The translations under genes were made by a program, and so were the position numbers. The notes beneath the pieces were generated by a model. It searched no databases. It was not told the DNA's origin and saw nothing but the letters and a program-made list of their open reading frames with translations. From NCBI GenBank assembly GCA_022402565.1, contig JAKRSC010000028.1:313604-377603 (forward strand): a DNA stretch of 64,000 bases. The letters run 5' to 3'. The stretch comes from Hydrotalea sp. GTDB taxonomy: Bacteria > Bacteroidota > Bacteroidia > Chitinophagales > Chitinophagaceae. Position 1 is the first letter of the stretch, and each line of letters begins with the position of its first letter. Positions 25,963 to 34,382 of this stretch are shown here, piece by piece.

Positions 25963-26760
25963 CTATTCTTCGTCTGGTGCACCTTTCATAAAACGCTTAA
26001 TGATACCACGACCACTCTCACGTATAAATGTAACAATATCATCGCGCTCATCACTGGCAGGTATTTCCTCTTCTATAAACTCAAGGGCCTGTGTAATATT
26101 CATCCCTTTATTGTAAATAGTTCTGTAGATATCTAAAATGTGGTTGATCTGTTCAATGGTAAAGCCTCTTCTCTTTAATCCTACACTGTTTACACCGCCA
26201 TAGCTTAACGGATTTCTCACTGCTTTTATGTAGGGTGGAACATCTTTACTTACCAAACTTCCTCCTGCAATAAATGCATGTTGACCAATATTTACAAATT
26301 GATGCACAGCACTAACTCCCCCTATAATGGCATGATCGCCAACTGTAACATGGCCCGCAATTTGAGTGCTGTTACTCATTATACAATGATTCCCAATAAT
26401 ACAATCGTGAGCTATGTGGCTGTACGCCATAATAAGACAGTGGTCTCCAACTACAGTTTTACCTCTATCGTTTGTTCCTCTGTTGATAGTTACAAATTCT
26501 CGAATAGTAGTGTTATCTCCAATTTCAACAATAGTTTTTTCACCAGTGTATTTAAGGTCTTGTGGAATAGCTCCAAGAACTGCTCCTGGAAATATCCTGC
26601 AATTCTTACCTATTCGGGTACCTTCCATGATGGTAACATTGCTTCCAATCCATGTTCCTTCTCCAATATGTACATCGCCATGAATAACGGTAAATGGATC
26701 TATTTTTACGTTGGGTGCGACCCTAGCATTGGGGTCGATATAGGTAAATGGGTGCGTCAT
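25963..26760 (-). CDS. lpxA: UDP-N-acetylglucosamine acyltransferase LpxA
   Basis: 265 aa, first step of lipid A synthesis: transfers a hydroxyacyl chain from ACP to O3 of UDP-GlcNAc in the cytosol. N-terminal left-handed beta-helix of hexapeptide repeats (IHGDVHIGEGTWIGSNVTIM), the catalytic-His region MAYSHIAHDC near 130, and the C-terminal helical domain (AVRNPLSYGGVNSVGLKRRG, FTIEQINHILDIYRTIY). Normal length. Follows lpxC/fabZ by 58 nt. Confidence 0.96.
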   Translation of the reverse strand: MTHPFTYIDPNARVAPNVKIDPFTVIHGDVHIGEGTWIGSNVTIMEGTRIGKNCRIFPGAVLGAIPQDLKYTGEKTIVEIGDNTTIREFVTINRGTNDRGKTVVGDHCLIMAYSHIAHDCIIGNHCIMSNSTQIAGHVTVGDHAIIGGVSAVHQFVNIGQHAFIAGGSLVSKDVPPYIKAVRNPLSYGGVNSVGLKRRGFTIEQINHILDIYRTIYNKGMNITQALEFIEEEIPASDERDDIVTFIRESGRGIIKRFMKGAPDEE

Positions 26761-26818
26761 TGATATATTAGCGTATTCCGCTATTTAAAATTATTATTTT
26801 TTCTTAAATCTTCAAATA

Positions 26819-28228
26819 CTAATCGCTTCGTTTTACGAGTTGTGCTACTAACTCCGCTTCGGTAGTCACTTTGCCATTAACAAACACAGTAGCTTTCATT
26901 TCACAAATTCCCCTGCGAATTGGATTCATGAGTTCAAGCTTTAAGACCATGGTGTCGCCTGGAACTACTTTTTGTTTGAACTTACAATTGTTGATTTTGA
27001 GGAAGTAGGTATCATACTTTCCTTCGGGCATGCTATTAATAGCTAAAATTCCACCACACTGTGCCAATGCCTCAATTTGAAGCACGCCTGGCATTACTGG
27101 ATTATTTGGAAAATGACCCTGGAAAAACCACTCGTTGAATGTGACGTTTTTAATGCCTACTATGTGATTGTCTGATAGTTCCACAATTTTATCTACCAGT
27201 AAGAAAGGAAAGCGATGTGGCAATGTTTTCTCAATCTGCTCTAAAGAAAACACAGGAGGCAAACTGGCGTCGTATACTGGTACATCTTTTACATGCTTAT
27301 TCTTTTTGATGTACTGTTTAATCTTCTTCGCAAACTCAATATTGCTGCTATGTCCAGGTCTGTTTGCTATAATTCGAGCCTTTATTGGATAACCTATTAA
27401 TGCTAAATCTCCAATGACATCAAGCAATTTATGTCGAGCAGGTTCATTTGGAAAACGTAGTTCTAAATTGTTTAAATAACCCTCACTCTTTACTTCAATT
27501 TTTTCACGTTTAAAAACTTTAGCTAGTCGCGACATTTCCTCATCGGACACAGCTTTATCTACTACTACAATTGCATTATTAATATCACCACCTTTAATTA
27601 AGTCGTGCTTCAATAACATCTCTAACTCATGTAAAAAGCAAAAAGTTCTACAAGGAGCAATTTCTGTTTTAAAATCACGCATGGTTTTTAAGCCAGCATG
27701 CTGCGTTCCTAAAACAGGACTATTAAAATCTATAAGGGTAGTAATTTGATAATCGAGTGATGGTAAAGCAACCATTTCTACTCGTTTTTCTTCGTCATAG
27801 AAAAATATGTTTTCATCTATGCTATACCATGCTTTTGCAGCATTTTGTTCTTGAACGCCTGCTTTTTCTATGAGTTCAACAAAGGGTTCAGAACTTCCAT
27901 CCATAATAGGAATTTCAGGTCCATTAATTTCTATCAATACGTTATCAACCCCCATTCCCACCAATGCAGCAAGGATGTGTTCTACCGTACTTATTTTGGC
28001 ATCCCCTACTTGAAGAGTTGTACCACGACTTGTATCGGTTACTAAATCACAGTCAGCTTTAATAATAGGTTGACCAGGTAGATCTACTCTTTGAAATTGA
28101 ATACCAAAGCCTGGATTAGCGGGCTTAATATGCATATCTACCAATGCACCAGTATGTAAACCAGTACCATTAAAGTGAATAGGCTTACTTAAGGTATGTT
28201 GCTTATCAGGATTAAAATTTTGTTGCAT
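26819..28228 (-). CDS. lpxC-fabZ: Bifunctional LpxC deacetylase / FabZ dehydratase fusion
   Basis: 469 aa. Residues ~1-315 are LpxC, the zinc deacetylase committing to lipid A: TLSKPIHFNGTGLHTG, zinc ligand His in STVEHILAALVGMG, and HKLLDVIGDLALIG with NRPGHSSN. Residues ~325-469 are FabZ, the 3-hydroxyacyl-ACP dehydratase: LPHRFPFLLVDKI, catalytic His in GHFPNNPVMPG and Glu in LQIEALAQCGG. The fusion is normal for Bacteroidota. The two activities compete for or act around hydroxyacyl-ACP, so fusion may balance phospholipid against lipid A. Confidence 0.97.
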   Translation of the reverse strand: MQQNFNPDKQHTLSKPIHFNGTGLHTGALVDMHIKPANPGFGIQFQRVDLPGQPIIKADCDLVTDTSRGTTLQVGDAKISTVEHILAALVGMGVDNVLIEINGPEIPIMDGSSEPFVELIEKAGVQEQNAAKAWYSIDENIFFYDEEKRVEMVALPSLDYQITTLIDFNSPVLGTQHAGLKTMRDFKTEIAPCRTFCFLHELEMLLKHDLIKGGDINNAIVVVDKAVSDEEMSRLAKVFKREKIEVKSEGYLNNLELRFPNEPARHKLLDVIGDLALIGYPIKARIIANRPGHSSNIEFAKKIKQYIKKNKHVKDVPVYDASLPPVFSLEQIEKTLPHRFPFLLVDKIVELSDNHIVGIKNVTFNEWFFQGHFPNNPVMPGVLQIEALAQCGGILAINSMPEGKYDTYFLKINNCKFKQKVVPGDTMVLKLELMNPIRRGICEMKATVFVNGKVTTEAELVAQLVKRSD

Positions 28229-28314
28229 AACGACACTAACCGATTTTGCTGTTCAAAAAATCAAATACAAACGGGCACAAAGGTACAACGAAACCACCAC
28301 TTAGGCTTGATTGC

Positions 28315-29355
28315 TCATTTGTTTTGGATTTCTTTAAGTTTTTGCTCTAGCTCAGCAATTCTTAGTTCTAATTGACTTAGATTTCTTATTGCTGCTAAGT
28401 TTCTGAGAGATTTTTGATGCTCTTGAGCAGGTGTTCCATTTAGAACTGAATTTGGCTGAGTAACCGATTTGGTTATGCCGCTCTGCGCTGTAATTTTTGT
28501 ACCATCTGCCACTTTAATATGACCAGCAAACCCTACTTGTCCGCCAACCATTACCCCCTTCCCAATTTGTGTACTTCCACTAATACCTGTTTGGGCAGCT
28601 ATTACGGTATTTTCTCCAATTTGAGCATTATGTGCTATCTGAATGAGGTTATCTAATTTCACCCCCTTTTTAATAATGGTAGATCCTATAGTAGCTCTAT
28701 CAATGGTAGTATTTGCTCCTATTTCAACTTTATCCTCTATTACTACATTTCCCATTTGAGGTACTTTTTGATAACTGCCATCTGCTTGAGGTGCAAATCC
28801 AAATCCATCTGACCCTATAATTGTGCCTGCATGAATAACTACATCATTTCCAATAATACAATCATTATAAATTACCACATGAGGATGCAATACAACCCTC
28901 TCGCCAATTATTACATTTCTTCCAATAGACACATGGTTGTAGATTTTTGAGCCTTTCCCAACTGATGCATTTTCACCAATATATGCGAATGCTCCTACAT
29001 ATACGTCTTGATCAACTCTTACAGTTGCAGCAATATGTACAGGTTGCTCAATACCTTTTAATTGAGCTGCTTGCATCTGTTCATAGGTTCTTAAAAGAGC
29101 AGCGAAAGCACTGTAAGGGTCTTGTACTCGAACTAAACAAGAAGAAATAGGTTGAGTAGGCTTAAAATTACTTTGAACAATTATAATTGAAGCTTTCGTT
29201 TGATAGATATAAGCTTCATATTTAGGATTAGCTAAAAACGATAATTGTCCTTCTGTAGCTACTTCAATTTTTCCAAACGAATTGACCGCAGTATCTGGAT
29301 TTCCATCAACGGTTCCTTGAATAAGTGCAGCAATCTGGGCAGCGGTAAATTGCAT
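28315..29355 (-). CDS. lpxD: UDP-3-O-acylglucosamine N-acyltransferase LpxD
   Basis: 346 aa, third lipid A enzyme. N-terminal UDP-binding domain (~1-105, ending near the repeat start), a long hexapeptide beta-helix (~105-315) with the LpxD block [20 protein letters not shown] near 190 and catalytic His in [10 protein letters not shown], and a C-terminal helix rich in Leu/Glu ([13 protein letters not shown]). Full length. Lies 86 nt upstream of lpxC/fabZ and 6 nt downstream of the HD gene. Confidence 0.96.
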   Translation of the reverse strand: MQFTAAQIAALIQGTVDGNPDTAVNSFGKIEVATEGQLSFLANPKYEAYIYQTKASIIIVQSNFKPTQPISSCLVRVQDPYSAFAALLRTYEQMQAAQLKGIEQPVHIAATVRVDQDVYVGAFAYIGENASVGKGSKIYNHVSIGRNVIIGERVVLHPHVVIYNDCIIGNDVVIHAGTIIGSDGFGFAPQADGSYQKVPQMGNVVIEDKVEIGANTTIDRATIGSTIIKKGVKLDNLIQIAHNAQIGENTVIAAQTGISGSTQIGKGVMVGGQVGFAGHIKVADGTKITAQSGITKSVTQPNSVLNGTPAQEHQKSLRNLAAIRNLSQLELRIAELEQKLKEIQNK

Positions 29356-29361
29356 GTGGTA

Positions 29362-30573
29362 TTAGTTTAGCGAACAAATGTAGAATTTTTTAATGGGGGC
29401 TGAAATGGTTTGATGAATTAAAGGATTATCCACTTCAGAAATATCTTTTACACTACCATCTTTATATAGAATTTGGATACGCTCATCTCGTTTGGTGTAC
29501 ATGGTATTCGCAGCTTCATCTGTAAACACAAAATATGCTGCATCTTCTACTGATATTTCCAACTGCTCAGCAGCTTCTTTTCTTTTTTGAGTTATCAATG
29601 TTTCTTCAAATGGTTCGCTTTGAAGTTTAATTTTTAATAATTGTCGGTTGAGCAATCGGGTACACAATTCACTTAATACTTTATCGGGATGTTGGCTCCA
29701 TTTTTTTACTGCAAATGAAACATCAATATCATCTAAAGCACAAAAATGCTGGAGGGTATTTTCATTGAATTCTCCATCAAACTCATGCAAGAAATAATCG
29801 AGTGTTGAACCAGTTTTTAAAGAAGCTACATCATGTTTTGATAAGTCACGTACACGCTGAAGTATATGCACCATCATCTTTTCTGCGGCCATTACAGTCT
29901 TATGAAGGTATACTTGCCAATACATTTGACGCCGTGCAATTAAAAATTTTTCGATGCTATAAATCCCTTTTTCTTCTACCACCAATTGTTGGTTATGCAC
30001 TGCAAGCATTTTTAAAATTCTATCATAACCAATAACCCCTTCACTTACACCAGTAAAAAAGCTGTCGCGTGTTAGGTAGTCCATTCTATCTACATCTAGC
30101 TGTCCGCTCACCAACTGGTGTAAAAATGGTTTGTGGTATTTGTTGGTAAAAATTTGAATAGCAATGTCCAGCTCACCTTTCAATTCTTTATTCATTGCAT
30201 GCATAATGTGCAGGCTAATATTTTCATGGTGAAATCCAGTTGCAAGCTGGTGCTCCAGTGCATGGGAAAATGGGCCATGACCCACATCATGCAACAAAAT
30301 AGCAGCTTTTGCGCCAACCGCTTCTTCAGGTGAAATTTCTATTCCTTTTGCAGAAAGTTCATGCAGGGCATTACACATGAGGTGATATGCACCCAACGAA
30401 TGATGTAATCTGGTATGGACCGCACCTGGATATACCAAATATGCCAAAGCCATTTGGTGAATTCTTCGAAGTCGCTGATAATAAGGATGGCTGATAATGC
30501 TAAATAACAAAGGATGATCTATAGTAATAAATCCATAAACAGGGTCGTTGATAATTTTTCTTTTCTTAGGCAT
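29362..30573 (-). CDS. HD-domain phosphohydrolase, dNTPase-like
   Basis: 403 aa. HD-superfamily metal site: His in VHTRLHHSLGAYH, His-Asp in AILLHDVGHGPFSHALE near 95-100, and Asp in GQLDVDRMDYLTRDS near 160. The start NDPVYGFITIDHPL is typical of the SAMHD1/dGTPase-like family of Bacteroidota. Likely hydrolyses a nucleotide; the substrate is not known. First gene of the lpxD-lpxC/fabZ-lpxA-ABC unit, a placement seen in other Bacteroidota as far as I recall. Divergent from porX. Confidence 0.9.
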   Translation of the reverse strand: MPKKRKIINDPVYGFITIDHPLLFSIISHPYYQRLRRIHQMALAYLVYPGAVHTRLHHSLGAYHLMCNALHELSAKGIEISPEEAVGAKAAILLHDVGHGPFSHALEHQLATGFHHENISLHIMHAMNKELKGELDIAIQIFTNKYHKPFLHQLVSGQLDVDRMDYLTRDSFFTGVSEGVIGYDRILKMLAVHNQQLVVEEKGIYSIEKFLIARRQMYWQVYLHKTVMAAEKMMVHILQRVRDLSKHDVASLKTGSTLDYFLHEFDGEFNENTLQHFCALDDIDVSFAVKKWSQHPDKVLSELCTRLLNRQLLKIKLQSEPFEETLITQKRKEAAEQLEISVEDAAYFVFTDEAANTMYTKRDERIQILYKDGSVKDISEVDNPLIHQTISAPIKKFYICSLN

Positions 30574-30604
30574 CTGCTTGTTTGTAATTTGTTAAAGCAA
30601 CACC

Positions 30605-30612
30605 CAAAAGTA
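30605..30612 (-). promoter_or_regulatory. -7 element for the HD-lpx operon
   Basis: Minus-strand TACTTTTG is an exact TAnnTTTG match about 32 nt before the ATG at 30573. No TTG at the usual -33 distance. Confidence 0.4.
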
Positions 30613-30630
30613 CAATTTGGCACGGGAAAG

Positions 30631-30647
30631 GATATATTTGATATATC
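30631..30647 (+). promoter_or_regulatory. -7 element inside an inverted repeat, porX promoter
   Basis: GATATAT, TTG, ATATATC is a perfect 7-bp inverted repeat. It contains TATATTTG (30633-30640), an exact TAnnTTTG match, 25 nt before the porX ATG. Usual -33 TTG not found at the right distance. Confidence 0.45.
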
Positions 30648-30665
30648 ACCCTTTATGAATTGCAT

Positions 30666-32222
30666 ATGACAGGATATTCCTTGGTATGGATTGACGATGA
30701 AATGGAGAGTTTGCAATCGCTCACTTTGTTCTTGAAAAACAAAGGTTATGCTGTTACTACTTTTTCAAATGGATTAGATGCATTGGATTACATAGAAAAG
30801 AATCAGGTAGATTTGGTTCTGCTAGATGAATCCATGCCTGGCTTGTCGGGTTTACAGACTTTGTCCCGTATTAAGCAAATGCAACCCCGATTACCTGTGG
30901 TGTTGGTTACAAAAAATGAAACTGAGAATTTAATGGATGAAGCTATTGGTAGTCAAATTGCCGATTACCTTATTAAGCCTGTACATCCTAATCAGGTCTT
31001 GCTTTCTATCAAGAAATTGCTCGATAATAGGAGATTGGTTGCTGAAAAAACCACGCAAGCTTATCAGCAAGAGTTTCGAAAAATGATGATGCAATTGGAA
31101 GATGGTCCCGATCATGCAGGTTGGATGGATGTGTATCGACAATTGGTGCATTGGGAGTTAGAGATGGAAAAATCGGACAGTCCAGAAATGGAAGAAGTGC
31201 TCAAAACACAAAAAAAAGAGGCCAATGCAGCTTTTGCAAAATACATTTCAAAAAACTACCTCAATTGGATTCAACCTTCCTCTACTTCGGCGCCTGTTAT
31301 GAGTCATCAGTTGTTGCCTTTTAAAGTGCTTCCACACGTTGAACCAGGCATACCGGTGTTTTTTGTACTAATCGATAATCTTCGGTTTGATCAGTGGAAA
31401 GCGATAGAACCATTGGTGACAGAATATTACAGGGTATTAGAAGAAGAAACATTTTATAGCATTCTTCCAACAGCCACACAATACAGCAGAAATGCAATTA
31501 TGGCGGGCATGTTACCTTCGGCCATTCAAAAGCAATTTCCTCAAGCATGGAAGAACGATGATGATGAAGGCGGTAAAAATCAGTTTGAACCTTTGTTTTT
31601 GGAAGCTTTACTAAAGCGAATGAAAAAAGAACAACTTCGCTATAGTTATACCAAGGTGTTGAGCTTACAAGAAGGACAGCAAATGGTTCAGCAAGTACAC
31701 AATTTGATGAACAACGATTTGAATGTAATTGTGTACAATTTTGTAGACATGCTCAGTCATGCTCGCAACGAGATGGAAATACTCAAAGAATTGGTTTCGG
31801 ATGAGCGGAGCTATAGAAGTATCACCAAGAGTTGGTTTGAACATAGCCCTTTGTTTCAAGCACTTAAAAAAATTTCGGAGAAAAAAGTAAGGCTGATTAT
31901 TGCAACAGATCATGGTAGTATTCAAGTAGGTAACGCTTGTAAGGTGGTAGGAGATCGACAAACCTCCACCAATATTCGCTATAAGCATGGTCGCAATCTC
32001 GACTTTGAGGCAAAAGATGTAGTAAGTTTTAAAAAGCCAATTGAAGCTGGATTGCCAGAGCCAAATATCAATTCATCTTACATTTTTGCCAAAGAAGATG
32101 GGTATTTGTGCTATCCCAATAACTACAACCATTTTGTCAATTATTACAACAAAACCTTTCAGCATGGAGGAATAAGCATGGAAGAAATGATTATTCCTGT
32201 CATAAAGCTGGTAAGCAAATAA
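30666..32222 (+). CDS. porX: PorX: response regulator with PglZ (alkaline-phosphatase superfamily) domain
   Basis: 518 aa. N-terminal receiver (~3-120) with acidic pocket DDE at 10-12, phospho-acceptor Asp54 in VLLDESMPG, and Lys in LIKPVHP. A helical linker follows, then a PglZ domain (~200-515): VFFVLIDNLRFDQWK, TATQYSRNAI (nucleophile Thr), NFVDMLSHAR, IATDHGSIQV and TSTNIRYKHGRN supply the metal ligands. In Porphyromonas and Flavobacterium PorX with kinase PorY controls the type IX secretion system, and the PglZ domain is a phosphodiesterase acting on oligonucleotides. PorY is not in this window. ATG at 30666 preferred over TTG at 30660. Confidence 0.95.
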   Translation: MTGYSLVWIDDEMESLQSLTLFLKNKGYAVTTFSNGLDALDYIEKNQVDLVLLDESMPGLSGLQTLSRIKQMQPRLPVVLVTKNETENLMDEAIGSQIADYLIKPVHPNQVLLSIKKLLDNRRLVAEKTTQAYQQEFRKMMMQLEDGPDHAGWMDVYRQLVHWELEMEKSDSPEMEEVLKTQKKEANAAFAKYISKNYLNWIQPSSTSAPVMSHQLLPFKVLPHVEPGIPVFFVLIDNLRFDQWKAIEPLVTEYYRVLEEETFYSILPTATQYSRNAIMAGMLPSAIQKQFPQAWKNDDDEGGKNQFEPLFLEALLKRMKKEQLRYSYTKVLSLQEGQQMVQQVHNLMNNDLNVIVYNFVDMLSHARNEMEILKELVSDERSYRSITKSWFEHSPLFQALKKISEKKVRLIIATDHGSIQVGNACKVVGDRQTSTNIRYKHGRNLDFEAKDVVSFKKPIEAGLPEPNINSSYIFAKEDGYLCYPNNYNHFVNYYNKTFQHGGISMEEMIIPVIKLVSK

Positions 32223-32287
32223 AAATGTGGATATCTATGGGTTGCTAAACCCTTGTTGGCACTTAATTTTGGCATGAGGAAGAGCTT

Positions 32288-32572
32288 ATGAAATACAATC
32301 AAACCACTTTAGATAAATTAGAAGATATTTTGGGTGAAGGCGATTATGTAGTGCGCTATGAACGTGGCACATTTCAGAGTGGCTGGTGCTTGTTAGAGCA
32401 AAAGCGTGTTGTGGTGTTGAATAAGTTTTTAAATATGGAAGGGAGAATTAATACCTTGGTTGAATTAATTCCTCAACTGAATATTGATTTTGATAAGCTT
32501 ACCTTAGAATCTCAAAAATTATATGAGCAAGTGCTGCGTCAAGCAGACAATGCTGTTCAATCGCCAGAATAA
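32288..32572 (+). CDS. Conserved small protein, function unknown
   Basis: 94 aa, soluble, no signal peptide: LDKLEDILGEGDYVVRYER, then SGWCLLEQKRVVVLNKFLNM and a helical acidic tail. I recall similar short proteins next to this MBL hydrolase in other Bacteroidota but no function. Stop is 5 nt before the MBL gene, so both are probably one transcript. Confidence 0.75.
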   Translation: MKYNQTTLDKLEDILGEGDYVVRYERGTFQSGWCLLEQKRVVVLNKFLNMEGRINTLVELIPQLNIDFDKLTLESQKLYEQVLRQADNAVQSPE

Positions 32573-32577
32573 TAGTT

Positions 32578-33363
32578 ATGTCCGCTGCTGTTTGTCCGCC
32601 CCTGACCATCACATTTCTCGGTACCGGCACGAGCAGCGGGGTGCCTATGGTAGGTTGCGACTGTGAGGTTTGTACATCTACCGATCCCAACGATAAACGT
32701 TTACGAAGCAGTATTATGGTGGAGTCGGCTACCACTCGATTTGTTGTAGATACCACACCCGATTTTCGTTATCAAATGTTGCGTTTAGGAGTGAAACAGT
32801 TAGATGCTGTTCTGTACACCCATCCACATAAAGATCATATGGCGGGTTTAGATGATATACGTCCCTTCAATTTTTTTACCAAACAACCTATGAAGTTGTA
32901 TGCCAATGAACTAACGGCAGATGCTATAAGACGCGATTTTTACTACGCTTTTTCAGAAAAGAAATATCCAGGAGTGCCTAATCTAGATATTATTACCATT
33001 GATGAAACGCCTTTTTTTATTGGCGATATTCCAATTACACCTATTTTGGTTTGGCATTTAAAGATGCCCGTATATGGCTTCAGAATGGGCAGCTTCACAT
33101 ACATAACAGATGCCAATAGAATAGATCCAGAAGAGAAAATTAAAGCAAAAGGTTCCAAAGTTTTGGTTTTAAATGCTCTCAGAAGAGAAGCACATATTTC
33201 TCATTTTACGCTTACAGAAGCCATTTCTTTGGCCAACGAATTAGAAGCTGAAGAAGCATATTTCACCCATATTAGTCACCAGTTAGGCAAGCATGCCCAA
33301 GTGAGTCAGGAACTTCCCCATCATATTCATTTGGCAAACGACGGAACTGTATTATCTTTATAG
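32578..33363 (+). CDS. MBL-fold metallo-hydrolase, PhnP-like
   Basis: 261 aa. N-terminal TITFLGTGTSSGVPMVGCDC with paired cysteines, the metal motif THPHKDHMAGLDD near 82 (HxHxDH), further ligands in ITDANRI near 179 and THISHQLGKH near 223. This fits the PhnP/ phosphodiesterase branch (cyclic phosphate or similar substrate) rather than beta-lactamase. The true substrate is unknown. Between the 94-aa protein and an HhH protein. Confidence 0.88.
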   Translation: MSAAVCPPLTITFLGTGTSSGVPMVGCDCEVCTSTDPNDKRLRSSIMVESATTRFVVDTTPDFRYQMLRLGVKQLDAVLYTHPHKDHMAGLDDIRPFNFFTKQPMKLYANELTADAIRRDFYYAFSEKKYPGVPNLDIITIDETPFFIGDIPITPILVWHLKMPVYGFRMGSFTYITDANRIDPEEKIKAKGSKVLVLNALRREAHISHFTLTEAISLANELEAEEAYFTHISHQLGKHAQVSQELPHHIHLANDGTVLSL

Positions 33364-33379
33364 CCAAACGTTATTGGCT

Positions 33380-34261
33380 ATGTCATCAAATTGGAAAGAG
33401 TACCTTACTTTCTCCAGGAAGGAGCGAGTAATTGCCATTGCAGCTGGCTTGTTGCTAATTTTTCTTATTTCATTTCCCTATTGGTATCACCCCAAAGAAT
33501 TACTCCTTCAGCCAGATATTGCTTGGGAAAAAGAGGTTGATGGTGTATTGAAGATGGGGGAAGAAGCAAAAGAAGCGGAAGGGAAAAGTTTAGAAATAAA
33601 AGTTGCTGCTAAAAAATTCTATTTCGATCCAAACAGCATTGGGGTGCATGATTGGATGGCCTTAGGTGTGTCGGAAAAAACTGCGAATACCATCCTGAAT
33701 TATCGGAATAAGGGGGGAAGATTTCGGAAGCCCGATGATTTGTTCAAAATTTGGGGGATGGATCCTGTTTTGGCAAAAGAGCTTATTCCGTTCGTTCGTT
33801 TGGCTGGAGCGTCACAAGAACGAAGTAATGCTCATTCTAATAAACTTGGGGGTAATGTAACTTTAAATATTGATATCAATAAAGCTACCCAAGAAGAATG
33901 GAAGTCATTACCAGGCATTGGGGAAGTTATTTCTGGAAGAATTATCAAATTTAGGGAACGGCTGGGCGGATTTGCGAAGATTGAGCAAGTTGCTGAAACT
34001 TATGGGTTAGCAGATTCAGTATTTCAGAAAATTCGACCAAAGTTAAAATTGAGTTCAATTAGCGTCCAAAAAATTTCAGTTTTGCAAGCTGAAGAAGAAG
34101 TATTGAGTGCACATCCATATATCAGTCGATCTTTAGCTAGGGCTTGGGTTCAGGCAAGAGCTGGATGGATAGCACCTGTTGGGCCAGAGCAGCTCTTGCA
34201 ATTGCGTGGAATGGATCAAGTGCTGCTGGATAAACTAATGCCCTATCTAAGTTGGGAATAG
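33380..34261 (+). CDS. Membrane-anchored helix-hairpin-helix protein, ComEA-like
   Basis: 293 aa. A short basic cytoplasmic start, one membrane helix (~17-37), then two or three helix-hairpin-helix modules: WMALGVSEKTANTILNYRNKGGRF near 93, IDINKATQEEWKSLPGIGEVISGRIIKFRERLGGF near 168, and a degenerate one at the C-terminus. HhH modules bind DNA non-specifically; ComEA uses them to capture incoming DNA. With comF at 17463 this hints at DNA uptake, but no competence operon is here. ATG at 33380 chosen over TTG at 33374. Confidence 0.85.
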   Translation: MSSNWKEYLTFSRKERVIAIAAGLLLIFLISFPYWYHPKELLLQPDIAWEKEVDGVLKMGEEAKEAEGKSLEIKVAAKKFYFDPNSIGVHDWMALGVSEKTANTILNYRNKGGRFRKPDDLFKIWGMDPVLAKELIPFVRLAGASQERSNAHSNKLGGNVTLNIDINKATQEEWKSLPGIGEVISGRIIKFRERLGGFAKIEQVAETYGLADSVFQKIRPKLKLSSISVQKISVLQAEEEVLSAHPYISRSLARAWVQARAGWIAPVGPEQLLQLRGMDQVLLDKLMPYLSWE

Positions 34262-34334
34262 CATAACTGACATCTTTGTAAAAATTAACAACCAAAGGTT
34301 GTAACAAGGGTAGTTTTGAATACACGTTTCCCCC

Positions 34335-34342
34335 TATTTTTG
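34335..34342 (+). promoter_or_regulatory. -7 element of the acyl-CoA dehydrogenase promoter
   Basis: TATTTTTG is an exact TAnnTTTG match, 40 nt before the ATG. The nearest TTG upstream (34316-34318) gives only a 16-nt spacer. Confidence 0.45.
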
Positions 34343-34347
34343 CCAAC

Positions 34348-34369
34348 AAAACAAACGTTCGTTAGTTTT
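34348..34369 (+). promoter_or_regulatory. TetR-style palindrome at the acyl-CoA dehydrogenase start point
   Basis: AAAACAAACG, TT, CGTTAGTTTT: 10-bp arms with one mismatch. The core AACnAACG / CGTTnGTT resembles operators of TetR-family repressors of fatty-acid degradation. It sits just after the -7 element and 13 nt before the ATG, where binding would block transcription. No TetR gene is in the window. Confidence 0.55.
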
Positions 34370-34382
34370 AAAAATTTTCAAT

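Noticed and set aside
26278-26763. 161-aa plus-strand frame opposite lpxA
   Set aside because: Antisense shadow; lpxA on the minus strand has full family motifs.
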